From Reticulitermes lucifugus (Eukaryota; Arthropoda; Insecta; Blattodea; Rhinotermitidae): a DNA stretch of 32,505 nucleotides. The notes under the pieces are model-generated. The model did not search any database and was not told where the DNA came from. It saw nothing but the letters and a program-made list of their open reading frames with translations. The stretch lies in the NCBI GenBank assembly GCA_026260175.1, contig JAKCWW010006100.1, positions 1,092 to 33,596 on the forward strand. Reading direction: 5' to 3'. This document shows positions 1 to 11,110 of the stretch, piece after piece. The first letter of the stretch is position 1. The number at the start of each line of letters is the position of its first letter. Made by a program: the position numbers and the translations under genes.

Positions 1-63
1 AATCTGGGAGCCTCAACCTCCTGGAACCCTAATGGCCTGTCCAGGCCTGTAATGGGATTGCTT
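1..63 (+). mobile_element. 3' end of a tRNA-derived SINE (family B), cut by window edge
   Basis: Bases 11-63 match bases 11,036-11,088 almost base for base (two differences in 53). The shared block holds the phrases ctggaaccct and cctgtccaggcctgtaatgg. The second copy has a tRNA-like head, so this is the tail half of the same SINE family, with its head left of the window. Confidence 0.75.
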
Positions 64-398
64 AGAGGCCCGTATGGCCGTGTTTCGTAGTAGTCAAGGA
101 TACAGTGTCTGTCAAGAGAAGTTCAAAGTAGTTAGTGGGGTTTGAACGTAATATAAACGTATACGCTTAGATGTGTATAATTCTAAAGTCTAGCATTTTA
201 ATGGCCTTATTTACCGTGACATGAACTCTGATTGATGCTTTCGTGAATTAAACCTGATCTCTGCTAACCAATTGTACGTGTAGGTATAATAAATTAAGTA
301 GTGCTAGTGCGTTTACTAGGATCCAGAAACATGCATGCATGCAAAAATCCCAATTGTCTTGCGAGTTCGATATAGCGTTTACGTTCCGCAGTAGCGTA
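64..398. other. unassigned flanking DNA
   Basis: No gene, RNA or repeat was recognised here. The open frames are short and do not resemble a protein. Confidence 0.5.
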
Positions 399-670
399 AT
401 CAGTATTGCGAGTAGGCTGCGGTTTGTACGGTCCGGGGTTTGAATTCCGGTAGGGGTAAGAGATTTTTCCTTTCTTCAAAACGTCCAGACCGGCTCTGGG
501 GTCCACCCAGCCTCCTAGTTGATGGGTACCGCGGTTCTTTCCGGCGGTTCAAAGCAGGGGGGCTTGGCGTTGACCACTCACCTCCATCTAATTCCGAGGT
601 TAAGAAGAGTGGAGGTATACCTTTACTCCTCTTATATGCCTTCATGGCGTGGACAAGGAAAACTTTGTCG
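399..670 (+). mobile_element. tRNA-derived SINE, family A, copy 1
   Basis: A degenerate tRNA-like head contains a B-box-like ggggtttgaattccgg at about 435-450. It is followed by the family body: cgtccagaccgg, then gttgaccactcacctccat, then ttccgaggttaaga. It ends in an aactttg-like tail. The same order of blocks occurs at 8,916, 13,450 (reverse), 17,001 and 24,945. The short open frames across it are repeat sequence, not genes. Exact ends and target duplication were not determined. Confidence 0.72.
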
Positions 671-1716
671 TACGTTCACTGTGTATGAGAACGTAAGGTA
701 TTGTTGTTTGTATGAATTCTGTTACGTCATGTGATTTGGATTAGAGGCTGAGGTACATGTAACATGACGGCATACGTTATGCATACGTATCTCTGATACT
801 CATGTAAATGTAAATATAGAACGGGGCGTTTTAGCCACATTTTTGGGAACTGTCTTTTAATTAAATCAATAATCATTTGGTTTGTTAATGTAGTTGGACT
901 GGAGGAATTCAATCCCCATTGATCCAGTAATTTGATTGCAATATTGGAGAGGTACTCTGCGTATGCAGTACACTGGATACGAGTGTTGGCACATTTTGCG
1001 TTTCTTTTGTACTACTGCAGTGGGCGTCATACAGATTTCTGCGTATCATTAGTATCGAGCTACTTTAAATATTTGTATTTTTATATACGTTGTTTTTGGA
1101 CCTCATGTTTTGTATGGGAGTAACATTTTTGAAGTGGGGTGGTATCAAGCGTGCCTCGAATTTTAATCTGGAGATAAGTGATTCGTGAATGTACTTTTGA
1201 TTTGTTACTGTTGCTGTATGAACGTTGACACATTAGAGAGCGCTTTAATTAACCATGGCCCCCCCACCAATGTACCAGTTGCTGGGTGTAATGTTTGTGC
1301 AGTTTCTCTTAGCGAGAGCTGTGGTGTAGTGTTGTTAGTATGTGAAATTGAGTCTGTAGGATAAGGTAATGTTCTTTTGTTTCCTATGATTTTTCAGCCT
1401 CTTGTTAAGGAATTATGACGTAATTATACGTCGATGATTTGTTATGTTTTGAAATGAAAGGTACATGTGTCTGTCTTCAAGGAGATTGCAGTGAAGTAGC
1501 AAGCAAGCGCGTCTGTAGACAGAAAAGAGAATTATGGGCGTGGTCGAACTGAATATGATCTTAGCAATTGACGGCATCGTTAAATAACTTGCGTAGTGCA
1601 CACTCCTGTATTTTCAAGATGCCGTCTTTGCTGTGTTAGATACTTCATTGTCCTTGGTGGTTATTTATGACTAATACAGATCTTGTAGCGAGTCAATGAA
1701 ATTCGTTTATGTCGTG
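671..1716. other. unassigned flanking DNA
   Basis: No coding or repeat structure was recognised. CpG dinucleotides are common, as in the rest of the left flank. Confidence 0.5.
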
Positions 1717-1741
1717 TATATATATATATATATATATATAT
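1717..1741. repeat. (TA)n microsatellite
   Basis: About twelve uninterrupted TA units. Confidence 0.95.
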
Positions 1742-2039
1742 TGTTTTTGTTTAGACTGACTACTTCTGTTGAGTGGAGTCCGTTTCGAGCAACGAATGGC
1801 CACTCAGCTAGTGAAGAAATACCATGTCTTGTAGGGTTTGAAGGGTCTTTGCTTGTACACAACAGTCGGTCACTAGACTGTATCCTGAGTCAGTGTAATC
1901 CAGTCAACACCTTCATAGCCCATGTATTTTAGATCCATTTTTAATGTTATTCTCCTTTCTACACCGAGTGGTTTCTTCCCTTTAGACTTCCCGATTAAAA
2001 TTCTGTGTCACTTGATACTGTGTCCGTATTCCTCGCCTT

Positions 2040-2240
2040 GCCAACTGAACATCGCGGTCGAGACTGTAGCGCTTCTGCTTCGTTATCGGGAGGTCACAGT
2101 CTCGAACGTCGGCCCGGAGGCCGTTTATTCCAACATGTTCTTGTGGTTTTACTCAGTATTTCCAGACAAATGCCGACACAGAAACTCAATTTAAGGCACG
2201 GCCACTTCCTTCGCCATTCCTTCCAATTCGTGATTTACTG
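2040..2240 (+). mobile_element. retroposon fragment, family C (copy 1)
   Basis: The block tttccagacaaatgccg followed by ggcacggccacttcctt resembles the 3' part of a retroposon found across insect genomes. That element has a cttttcc...agacaaatgccggga...ggccacggccgcttcc pattern. A related stretch lies at 5,065-5,300. A loose B-box-like match (tctcgaacgtcggcc) lies at about 2,099. Assignment rests on remembered family patterns; boundaries are approximate. Confidence 0.5.
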
Positions 2241-3005
2241 ATCCTCTTATTTGACGCTATATAATCTGCAGTATTGAAGTTTTAAATAATGAGCAAATGA
2301 ATTAACCACCCTTACATCCTCGTTTGTATGTTGGATTTTTCTGCAGAAATGGCCTCTTGGTCATTTTGTTTATATGTAACGCAGTTTTTGGTCATGCGCC
2401 GCCATGTACAAATGTGTTTATCATAGACGAAGGTTTTGCGAAAAGTTTGTTAGTGTGGACGTTGCTGTGATGTGTATCTCTGTTATTTTCTCTCTCTGGC
2501 CCTTTGTTAAACATTCATCCTTTTAATTTGTCAGGAGCCAGGAAACGAGCATGCATTGTATTTTGTTGCGGAATTCACTGTCCATACCGCTGGCATAGTT
2601 GTATTGTTTACGAAGTGCCAGGGTATCTGTAACAGCACGCTTTCAGAGATTATGTCTGCAACGCATTCATGGAATTCCTCAGCATCATGGAATCTTTCAC
2701 TTTATTCATACTTCAGTGTTCGGATGCATGCATCATGCCTTTGTTCTTTATATTCGTATGTTGAGTTTGTGGTTTAAAACCGTAATTCGTTAAGTACCCG
2801 TGCTGATATAAGTGGCCAGCTAACGGGCCTTCGGCAATCACCGTGAACTGTGACTGGCCGTTCTGATGGACGTCCAGCATCATTATAAACACAGGCAAAG
2901 CAATTTATTAGTCTGTTTCGTAATCTAAAATCGTCTTATTGGCCTAATTCTTTAGCAGATGCGTAGTTAGGCCTCGCTCCCAAACAGATCTGTATTCCAT
3001 TAATC
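2241..3005. other. unassigned flanking DNA
   Basis: No gene or repeat was recognised with confidence. Confidence 0.45.
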
Positions 3006-3205
3006 AAGGGTGCACATTTTTCCTCCAAAATATAGGGGCCACAGGTGTAAAAATTTTCAAAAATTTAGTAGCCACCTCAAACTTGTAGGCGCCAGAATTT
3101 TGACGTGAAGCAACCTCTATACTGAGGATTCACAGGTACTGGGCGACACCGTACAAAATTTAGTCGCCCGGGCGACCTGGCCTCCGGGATTTGCGCACAC
3201 CTGCC
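3006..3205. mobile_element. candidate short inverted-repeat element (MITE-like)
   Basis: The left end reads aagggtgcacattttt. The right end reads atttgcgcacacctgccg, which is a rough inverted match of the left end. The interior has a GC-rich palindromic stretch (cgcccgggcgac near 3,163) and phrases such as aggggccac and agtagccacc. Both flanks carry ttaat, a possible target duplication. The inverted ends are short and imperfect, so this is tentative. Confidence 0.38.
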
Positions 3206-4360
3206 GTTAATTCACTTGCCATTTGTGGGGCGGGACCAGTGGGATCACAATAATGGAAACAAAGTTTATCTTTTTTCCAGGAGGTAAATTTCTACAGTTA
3301 TGTACTTTTTATGTTATATTAATCAAAGAAAGTTGTTATTTTGGAGATATGACCGACAGTCAAGTCCTGCGGGTTGAGGAACACCGCATTACGTGAATGA
3401 ATCGTCTTGCCTTCAGAAAGATAATGATCGCTTTCAGAACTTCCCGATATAAAATTATTTTCAGTTCTAGTATGAAAGTGGGATTGTTAGCATTATGTGA
3501 AGCTTATAACTAGTATATCCCAAGATAGAAATAGTTGCAAACAGCCTAGTAGATCTTACCCATTCGGAAAGTTATAATGTTTACTCGTGTCCTGTATTAA
3601 GTGTCTCGCTTTATACCAAGAAGTTTATACATATATACATATGTACATACATTCCATGGATCCATAAGTGTGTCACAAAGACAGTGGGTTGTGGAACAAG
3701 TCATAAGTACACAAATGTATACAATTTTACAGTGCAAAATACTATAAACATTTTACAGAACAGTATCAGCTTCAAAACAGCTTCAACAGCTACTCGTTGA
3801 AAAATGAGGCTCTCTTCTAAGGTGACAGCTGAACTATTTGTAAGAGTGTAAGATGCTAATTTTTTTAGTATAATACTGTTTATTTTTTATGATGTGTTTA
3901 CAAGATAGTAAATTAGGGGCCGTACCATAGGTCGGGCGGTTAGTGGCCGGTTACTCATAGCGGTGGCGCGTTTTGGACAGAGTGCCTGGCCCTAGGACGG
4001 GTTAGTGTTTGACTACTTCAGTTTTCCCCCGTCAGTTATTATTGTACCGTTGCTTCACATCCATTCATTCAATGGACAACGGTCTTGTTAGCGGCCGCAG
4101 TTCTAAAAGGCATAAGCTCATGATCACCCAAGAATAAAAGACAGAGGAGTAGTCATAAAGGCTGTTTGCCTGTTTCCTAGTTCTAAAATTCTGTTATATT
4201 ACTGTTGTTCTTTTATTTTATTCGCGTGAAGAATTTGTTAACGCAAGTGCATATCCTATATGCGTTAAATGTGGCGGATGTCACCTCAAATTTTTACGTT
4301 GTTGCCATGTTTGTATTTGCCGACTTAACATTGGTAATGTGTGCGTGTCTTAATGATCTA
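3206..4360. other. unassigned flanking DNA
   Basis: No gene was recognised. There are short alternating tatacata runs near 3,628-3,650. The CpG-rich stretch at about 3,915-4,030 may be an old repeat, but no family was identified. Confidence 0.45.
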
Positions 4361-4364
4361 TCGG

Positions 4365-4725
4365 CATACCAAATTTCACGTGCCAAGCCCTAGTGGTTCA
4401 TCATTGCCATGAAACCGAAAGCTAAGGAAAATTTTCGCACGGCCGTCATTTTTTTTTTCATTTTACGAAAGCATTGCCTTAACAACAGCATGTTTCTCCA
4501 AAATCTGTTGCCGTGCATAATTTCAGGCTACTGTAGAAAGTGTCGCTGTTGTTGCTGCCGCCTCACAAATTCTGTCATCGCCATGTAGTTACTGCTGATT
4601 GTAGGAAAGTAGAAAGCATGACGCCGGTGTCCTCTAGTCGCATAATGTTTTTACCAAGTTTCGTGAACATCGGTCATCTAATTTAAGAGCTGAAATGGGT
4701 TGACACATTCATACATACAGTATGG
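4365..4725 (+). mobile_element. probable retroposon 3' remnant
   Basis: Two phrases, cataccaaatttcacgtgcc at about 4,367 and ttaccaagtttcgtgaacat at about 4,651, have the ataccaaattt...atcggtc style. That style is common in 3' ends of insect non-LTR elements. The second is followed by cattcatacatacag. No reading frame is preserved. This is pattern resemblance only. Confidence 0.3.
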
Positions 4726-5064
4726 TTATGTTAAAAGCGCAATGAAATGGACGTTATATGTAGTGGTGTTCTGTCACTTCCCATAATCTTCGTGTATTGT
4801 AATCCATTTTAGACAGGACAATCATACGGCTTGCTATTATCGTAATGCGGGATTCATATCGGACTGATCCGGGGCGTATCAATTTCCGGAAGGCCTGTCT
4901 AATCTAATCTTCATTCCCGCCAAACAGATATGCCATGCTCGCATATTTGCTGTGCTCCCCGATTGAACGAATGCCATTGTGCAATACGTAATCAGGGGAA
5001 CAAGAAATACCTGCTGTTACGGAACCAGAAAGTTCTACGTGGTTTTTACAAAGCCCACCATTAG
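4726..5064. other. unassigned flanking DNA
   Basis: Nothing recognised. Confidence 0.45.
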
Positions 5065-5300
5065 ACTGCCGTACGAGTGAATAGATTGATATAACGATAA
5101 GGCTTTGAACTTGTGTTTGGAAGGTGTTCGATTCGATTCTCGGTTATCCTGACTGATGCTTTCTCGATTTTCCTCAGCCCTCCAGCTCCCGTCAAATGCC
5201 GGGATTGTGCCACGACTACGCTACTGCCACTTCCAAATCCTTTTAAATTCATCAGGCGTCGTATTATTCGACGCTGTGCAGTGTTCACTACTGACACTGT
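5065..5300 (+). mobile_element. retroposon fragment, family C (copy 2)
   Basis: It has a B-box-like gttcgattcgattctc at about 5,127. Then come ttttcctcagccctccag and tcaaatgccgggat, followed by a decayed cacgactacgctactgccac block. This parallels the order at 2,040-2,240. A C-run with CA repeats follows at about 5,312-5,330. It is strongly diverged and boundaries are approximate. Confidence 0.48.
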
Positions 5301-5475
5301 CGTTATATACCCACCCCCCCCCCACACACACGTTTAAACCAGTTAATTTCTGTACAACCCATTCTTCAAAGATCTTGGTCCGTTAGGCCTCTCTATCGGT
5401 ATCTTCCCTTTGGTGTTTTTCAAGCGCGTCATTTAGCAGTGCTGTCAGTTGCGAAAGTTATACGTATATCGTCGG

Positions 5476-5605
5476 TGGTGGATGGATGGATGGATGAAAG
5501 AATGAGTATGGAGCATTTGTGTAACGATGGTGACAGAAGAAACCCGAAGTGCTCGGAGAAAATCCCGTTCCATTGCCACTTAGTTCACCATAAATCCTAC
5601 ATGTT
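5476..5605 (-). mobile_element. SINE family D, partial copy with (ATGG)n tail
   Basis: The stretch gaagtgctcggagaaaatcc...ccattgccact...caccataaatcctacatg aligns with the stretch at about 9,700-9,760 of the fuller copy. At the low-coordinate end lies a (GATG)n run, 5,481-5,496. The other copy has gatagatgaatgcatgag at the equivalent place, so the microsatellite looks like the expanded SINE tail. The tRNA-like head is missing. Confidence 0.6.
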
Positions 5606-6065
5606 ACTGTAGGTATAGAAGGCAGTGATAAATAAAATGAAACTCCCTGCTGAAACCGGAGTTGGGTTTAGCTGACCGTGAGTTAACACAGATGTCAAGG
5701 ACTAAACACAGCATCTGTGTTTTATCGCATAGTATTTTTTGTATATGTATTGTGGAGGCAAGGAACTTGGCCTGTTGCGTAGTTCCGGCCCCTTTTGTAC
5801 GGTATTGCGTCGGGGGGTTTTATGCCTTGTTTCATCATGTAACCATCAGGCCGCAGTTCCATTCTGTAACACTGAAATATGCTGGTGGAGCACTTTCCCC
5901 CCATTTCACACTTCGCGATTCACCAAGGCCTACATCACGTGGCTTTTGTTCTAATGTCATAGGCCAGTAGCCCATGGCAGTCATGTCTGACGGAAATAGG
6001 AGTGGAATTGTAGACATATTAACAGTTCACAGTCCGATATCTAGTTTTCATCTGGCCGCTAAAAC
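5606..6065. other. unassigned flanking DNA
   Basis: Several overlapping short open frames exist on both strands at 5,660-6,017. None resembles a known protein or shows splice signals tied to a gene. Confidence 0.45.
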
Positions 6066-6069
6066 TTGA

Positions 6070-6330
6070 TCGAAAATCTTGAAGGGAAGATACTACGTAC
6101 GTGGGAGACGAAGTCGTAGATGGATAATAAGATGGCTCAAGGAAATACGGCATTATTTGATGCATCAGGTTCAAGATAGTTTCCCGTGGCGGGCTCTTCT
6201 GAACTCATTAATGGACGTTAGGATTCCATAAGGGGCAGGAACATCTTGACTAGCTGAGCGACTATAAGCATCTCGAAAAGGACTTCGCTCCGTAGAGTTG
6301 TGTGTCATGCGATACTTAAGGGAATACAGT
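6070..6330 (+). pseudogene. decayed 3' end of a non-LTR retrotransposon ORF2
   Basis: In broken frames the sequence reads NLEGK...RGRRSRRWIIRWLKE and then FPWRALLNSLMDVRIP. This follows the usual end of insect reverse-transcriptase ORFs: a GRPRRRW.DNIK-type arginine-rich block, then a DR.QWRALVN..MNLRVP block. At least one stop and one frame change lie between the two blocks. The element is not functional, and no upstream RT domain remains in the window. The family call is from memory of such elements. Confidence 0.55.
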
Positions 6331-8915
6331 TGCATGGGTTCATATTCGTCACTGGCAGCGTGTATTCCTGTATTATTATTAAACATTTTCACATGGATTC
6401 GTTTCCGTGCTTTTTGCGGATTTTTTATAATCTAGTTACGTAAAATTTAATTTTGCGATGTACTTTCTCATTCTCTGTTTCGTTGCGCGTGTCTGCTCGT
6501 TTTTTGTTTCCCTCTGGCTAGTACTGAGCGCCCCCTTTTTGCGTTTCTGCAATGAGTTAGTAGTGGCGCCGACAGCACCCGAGATTTGTGAGTGTGAAGA
6601 AAATATATGAGGTCTGTGATGAGCATGACGAAAGCGGTAAGTGGCATTGTTTTCTGCGAGTGTTTGTAGGGGTTTTGTGATCACAGAAGGCAGGGGGCGT
6701 GTGTCTTTTCGTGCTGCGAGTGTTAAAATTGTGAAATTACGACCTCTAACAACGTGTATGCACATTAAATGCGTCCGCTTTCACCACGGCATTTTGTGTC
6801 GTCAGGATGCGGATGGAGGAGACGTCCCTCAGGTTGGAGGATAGCTGAAAATGTGTTGAAAAACCGCAGCCGGCCAGGGGTGGTCTTCCACCTTTAATGT
6901 TGGGCGGGGATGTAACAATTATGCGCCGTAAAAAAAGAAACAAACCGGCATATTACGAAATGTTGCACAGGGCCTCAGACTTGAACGCATTTTTGCCGAG
7001 AACTTACGGAACAGACCCAGGAGGTGAGGTGGGTTGGGCATATAACAGGCGTGCCATGGTGAAATATGCATACTGCATTTTAGTCTGAAAATACGACGGA
7101 TTGAGACTGCTTGGGAAAACAAGACATAGATGGGAGATTGAGATTAAAACTGTGCACGTGCTTGTCATATGACGGGCTGTCCTGATATTCACGCGCCACT
7201 CCACGACCTTTTTGATCGATCGTTTCTTTATTCGTAGAGCAAACCAAGCATTCATTTCGTATGTCGGTGTGGTGCCATCCAGTTGTGTTATGCTGTATTA
7301 CGTGCTCGATGATAAACTGTTTCTTCAGCCTCAGCTCGTACCTCACAGACAACACGCAAGTCTCAGTTATAAAAACTGTTCCTTCGGTCTCATTGCGTAA
7401 CTGGCAGAGAACAGTGGCAACCGGTAACTGCGGTGTATCTCAGTCACTGCCTCACATACGAGGGTATTACGTAGCATGTAGGGAGATTGATGGTTAATAA
7501 CTGCGGTGTGGACTGAGTAGCTCACGATAGCATTCGGTTCTTTCGAACATGTTGCTTAACGCTGAAAAATATAATTTTTTAGGGTGAATACAGTACATTT
7601 GTCGACAGTTCTGGAGGAGAGCTAGCCATACTGCGGAGTGACGTAATTGAAACCGAAAATATGACAAGTCGCACATAATGCTGCACTTAGCAACGTAACC
7701 ATTGAAACGTTAAGGCGAGACAAAATAGCTGATAGCCGTGATCATTTGAGCGTACTAAAAATGTGACAGCACTGCGTAATAGCATTTCTGTATTGCGGAA
7801 TGTACAGGAGTTTCACATAATAGCGTATGAGTGCTTTTCATTGTTATTGGAGGGCAGGTTGTAAAGTGGAAGGGTTTAATGGAAATTTAGAAGGGCGGTC
7901 GAATTGTTCTGGAACTTGGAAATGAAGGCTATGGTATTGGCCGTGATGGGGGGTGTGGGGGTGGAATAATTAACATTATAATAGACTTTGAAGATTGAGG
8001 TCTGGGGAAAATTAGGCATGCTAGGGATGAATTGAAGAGGCAGCAAGGAATGTGGGGTGCTTGTGAGAGGGAACCTATACATACAGAATATAAAACAAAG
8101 CTCGGATGTTCGTTTCTTCACCCCAGAACGAACGGGATTTTCTAGTCACTCCAGATTGTACATAGCAATTCTCAGTATTACTGCGAGTCTTGGTGCCTTG
8201 CCAACATTAGAAACGGGGCTGTTCATTAGATTTGTGGCTTTTGTTTTAGTTCATTTGGTGCACATAGGCACCGCTGGCGACAGAAGTGCCATCGGATGCA
8301 GCAGAAGTCCACCCAATTCTCATGTAATTGAGACGAACAAAATTGGGTTGGGGAGGATTTTATGATCTTATTTCAACCTTCGGCTGTTTCTTTGTTTTTC
8401 CGTTTGTCATAAAACTCAAATTTTACGTGGATCTGTAATAACCTTTTTGTTTAATTCATCTTATCGGAAAAACACTGAAGTGGAAATAGGAACTTAAGTT
8501 TTGTATAGTTTACGTCTTTATTGTGGTTCACCATTTCTAGGAATTTGTTACGGCATCTAACGTGACAAAAAAGAAAGAGAACAAAAACTGACTCTGCATT
8601 AGCGTATCTTTTAATTTGTTGCCGTATGAATATAAATGTTATTACCTTTTATATTCACATTTCGCGACTTGCCCTAAAATATTTCAAGTGCAACATAAAA
8701 TAAGGCAGAGTTACCTTTTGCCATCCAAAAATCTGTAAAAAAAAACCGCATTTGATTCCTAAGGAAGCCCCGGGTGGTGAATCAGATGACTTGAAACATA
8801 TCGAGTCTAGTGTAACAAAACTGCAACAGATCTAGTGATTGTATTAGACGGTGCACAATATCTGTGCTGTTACCTTATCCGCCGTGGTAAAAAATTTAAT
8901 TTACATAATATATCT
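6331..8915. other. unassigned flanking DNA
   Basis: No convincing gene, RNA or repeat was recognised. Open frames up to about 109 codons occur (6,436-6,765 on the minus strand) but lack domain-like features. No start or splice context could be supported. Confidence 0.45.
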
Positions 8916-9125
8916 TCTCCAAAGCGTCCAGACCTGCTGTGAGGTCCGCCCAATCTTATCTGAAGTGGATACTGGGGTCTCTTTCCCGGGAGTAAAGCGG
9001 CTGGATTGTGAAGCTGACCACTCACCCCCATATAGTGCCGAGGTAAAGAATGGATGGAGCTGTACCTTCACTCCCTCATGTACCTTCATGGCGGGCACAA
9101 GGACAACTTTACCTTTACCTTACAT
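8916..9125 (+). mobile_element. SINE family A, copy 2 (5'-truncated)
   Basis: It begins at ctccaaagcgtccagacctg. It continues through tttcccgggagtaaag, gctgaccactcaccccca, gtgccgaggtaaag and accttcatggcgggcac, ending in an actttacctttacctta tail. The order matches the other family A copies, but the tRNA-like head is absent. It lies within an open frame of 147 codons (8,851-9,294), which is therefore not taken as a gene. Confidence 0.75.
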
Positions 9126-9654
9126 AAGATCAGGAGTGAGTGGTAGTTATTTTTCTGGTACACGAACCCATACTCACGCTTTGTGTGGTCAGTCCGCAAC
9201 AGAATGCGCATATTACTGTAATACAAGCTGTCTGTCCTGTTTAATATTCGTGGTCTGTAAACACAGATCACACACAGTTTCTGGAACGAATTAATATTTA
9301 AATTTTGTCAGATTATATCGAAGTTTGGGATGTATTTGTAGGTCTGCTTGCATATAATGCGTGTTTAATTTATACTGCTGCTACATCCGTTGCATTATTT
9401 GAATTGAAACTGTGTGTCTTTCGAGGTAATTTAGCATAACTGGTTGAACACGCCAAAATTCGGCGCCATGCATGCATTCCATAACATGTTAGTTCTTGTA
9501 TATACGTGAGTGCTGCCTGTCGCATAATCTACAAAACTGATGTTTGATCAGGAAAAACACACAGTTATATTTACGTTTCTGTAACCTTTTATCTGCTTTT
9601 GTTATGTAAGGCCGCTGTCGGTTGCTGAGATATATAGTGTCGTTGATAGATGAA
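9126..9654. other. unassigned flanking DNA
   Basis: Nothing recognised. Confidence 0.45.
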
Positions 9655-9832
9655 TGCATGAGCAAGGAGCACCGGTGGAATGATACTAGCAGGGGAAAAC
9701 TGGAGCACTCGGAGAAGGCCCTGTCCCACTGCCACTTTGTCCACTACAAATCCCACATGGACTGGCCTGGCATTGAGCCCGGGCTTTCTAGCTGAGAGGC
9801 CGGTGACTGCCTGAGCCATCGCACGGCCCCCT
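9655..9832 (-). mobile_element. SINE family D, near-complete copy
   Basis: Read on the minus strand, a tRNA-like head gives an A-box-like gatggctcaggcagtcac and a B-box-like gggctcaatgccaggcc. The body is gtgggatttgtagtggac...aagtggcagtgggac...ctccgagtgctccag. The tail end is gcattcatctatc. A truncated relative lies at 5,476-5,605. The 76-codon minus-strand frame here is repeat sequence. Confidence 0.65.
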
Positions 9833-10512
9833 CTTATCTGTTATTAGTGTAATAATACGCAGAATGTTTACGCAAGCCATGCTGCTTGAAACAGAAGACC
9901 CAGTAATGTCCAAAGATGTGTTTACATATGATATAACGTAAAACGCACGTATTTAGTAATTGGGACCTGGAAAACAAGCAGCTGACAGATCGTGCTGCAT
10001 TATTGTCTGCCATGGTTTCAATACAGTTCCGTAGCCTGGGGGTTCTTAACTGGTGGTTCGCCACCCAAAACACGGGGTTGAGATGCCGTTTACGGTGGGT
10101 CGCCACGATCCTCTTTAATAAATTGAAAGTTTCTTCTGCACACGCATATTGTGTCCCTTGGGTTGATGGCCTGAAGCGTGTTTGGAGCATGCCAAGTCTT
10201 CTGTGTCAGAGTGAAAGAAGTTAATCTGCAGGTGACAAGTTTTTTTCCTGCTCCATAGAGAGAATTTTATCCAGGAGGCTGCTGGAGGGCTTCAGTTTTG
10301 TGACAAAAAGGGTAAATGTCAGAAAAAAGATTCCTTATTTCTTGTTTGTATTATAATTTTAATACAGTTTTAACAATGTATCTGATTATAGATTGACACC
10401 ACGATTTTAACATTGTATTTATTTATATATAGATACCAGTATGTACATTTGTACCAATTACTTATGTCTACTTGCAGTATATGCTGTATACGTCTAAGAA
10501 GTTTGTAGCTTC

Positions 10513-10541
10513 CTGAAGATGGCCATGTCTTGTGGCCGAAA
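10513..10541 (+). other. hammerhead-ribozyme-like core motif
   Basis: CTGAAGA (10,513-10,519) is followed by a hairpin, GGCCA (10,521-10,525) pairing with TGGCC (10,533-10,537), and then GAAA (10,538-10,541). That is the CUGANGA / stem II / GAAA order of a hammerhead ribozyme. A palindromic ACATGT (10,541-10,546) sits where a short stem III would be. One unpaired T interrupts the entry to stem II, and a good stem I was not found. Motifs of this kind occur in Penelope-like elements and retrozymes. This copy may be a decayed one, or just a 3' retroposon tail, since an A-rich taaataaatattaata follows. Confidence 0.32.
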
Positions 10542-10756
10542 CATGTAAGAGCAGTAAATAAATATTAATAATGTTGTGCAACAAGTTGGAAGTGAGAGTT
10601 TGTGTATATTGCACAGTTGCACCAAAGATGTATAACATTAAACAAGATTCCTTCTTTACCGACTTAAATTTGCTTCTGGAAGACGAAGTTGTTGAATTCC
10701 TAACGTAAAAAATGTTATCGTGGAACATGTGGAGGAAATAACTTTTAACGACAGCT

Positions 10757-10766
10757 ACATCCCGCA
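10757..10766. repeat. left target-site duplication of the SINE
   Basis: acatcccgca here is repeated exactly at 11,101-11,110 on the other side of the SINE. Confidence 0.85.
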
Positions 10767-11100
10767 AGCGGTGGCGCAGTTGGTTGAGGCACTGCGCTAC
10801 AAGCCGGAACGTCGCGGGTTCGATTCNNNNNNNNNNNNNNNNNNNNNNNNNNNNNNNNNNNNNNNNNNNNNNNNNNNNNNNNNNNNNNNNNNNNNNNNNN
10901 NNNNNNNNNNNNNNNNNNNNNNNNNNNNNNNNNNNNNNNNNNNNNNNNNNNNNNNNNNNNNNNNNNNNNNNNNNNNNNNNNNNNNNNNNNNNNNNNNNNN
11001 NNNNNNNNNNNNNNNNNNNNNNNNNNNNNNNNNNNCCTCAACCTTCTGGAACCCTAAGGGCCTGTCCAGGCCTGTAATGGGATTGCTTTACCTTTTTTTT
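10767..11100 (+). mobile_element. tRNA-derived SINE, family B, inserted in the hAT transposase
   Basis: The head has an A-box-like ggtggcgcagttggttgagg and a B-box gggttcgattc ending at 10,826. An N gap then hides 10,827-11,035. The family tail runs from 11,036 (cctcaacc...cctgtaatgggattg) to a ctttacctttttttt end. A 10-bp direct repeat flanks it, the mark of LINE-assisted retroposition. The head is a pol III promoter remnant, not a working tRNA gene. Confidence 0.85.
10827..11035. other. assembly gap (209 N)
   Basis: All bases are N. The gap lies wholly inside the SINE, so it probably hides only SINE body. Its true length may differ from 209. Confidence 0.98.
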
Positions 11101-11110
11101 ACATCCCGCA
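11101..11110. repeat. right target-site duplication of the SINE
   Basis: An exact copy of 10,757-10,766, directly after the SINE T-rich tail. It restores the transposase frame. Confidence 0.85.

Noticed and set aside
6436-6765. 109-codon minus-strand open frame
   Set aside because: No domain, signal or repeat family was recognised. Frames of this length occur by chance in 32 kb.
8851-9294. 147-codon plus-strand open frame
   Set aside because: Most of it is SINE family A copy 2; the same sequence recurs at other sites in different frames.
9834-10190. 118-codon minus-strand open frame
   Set aside because: It overlaps the hAT left end, has no recognisable motif and no splice or start support.
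10767-10826. Possible functional tRNA gene with good A and B boxes
   Set aside because: The B box runs straight into SINE body (behind the N gap), and the unit has a retroposon tail and target duplications, so it is a SINE head.
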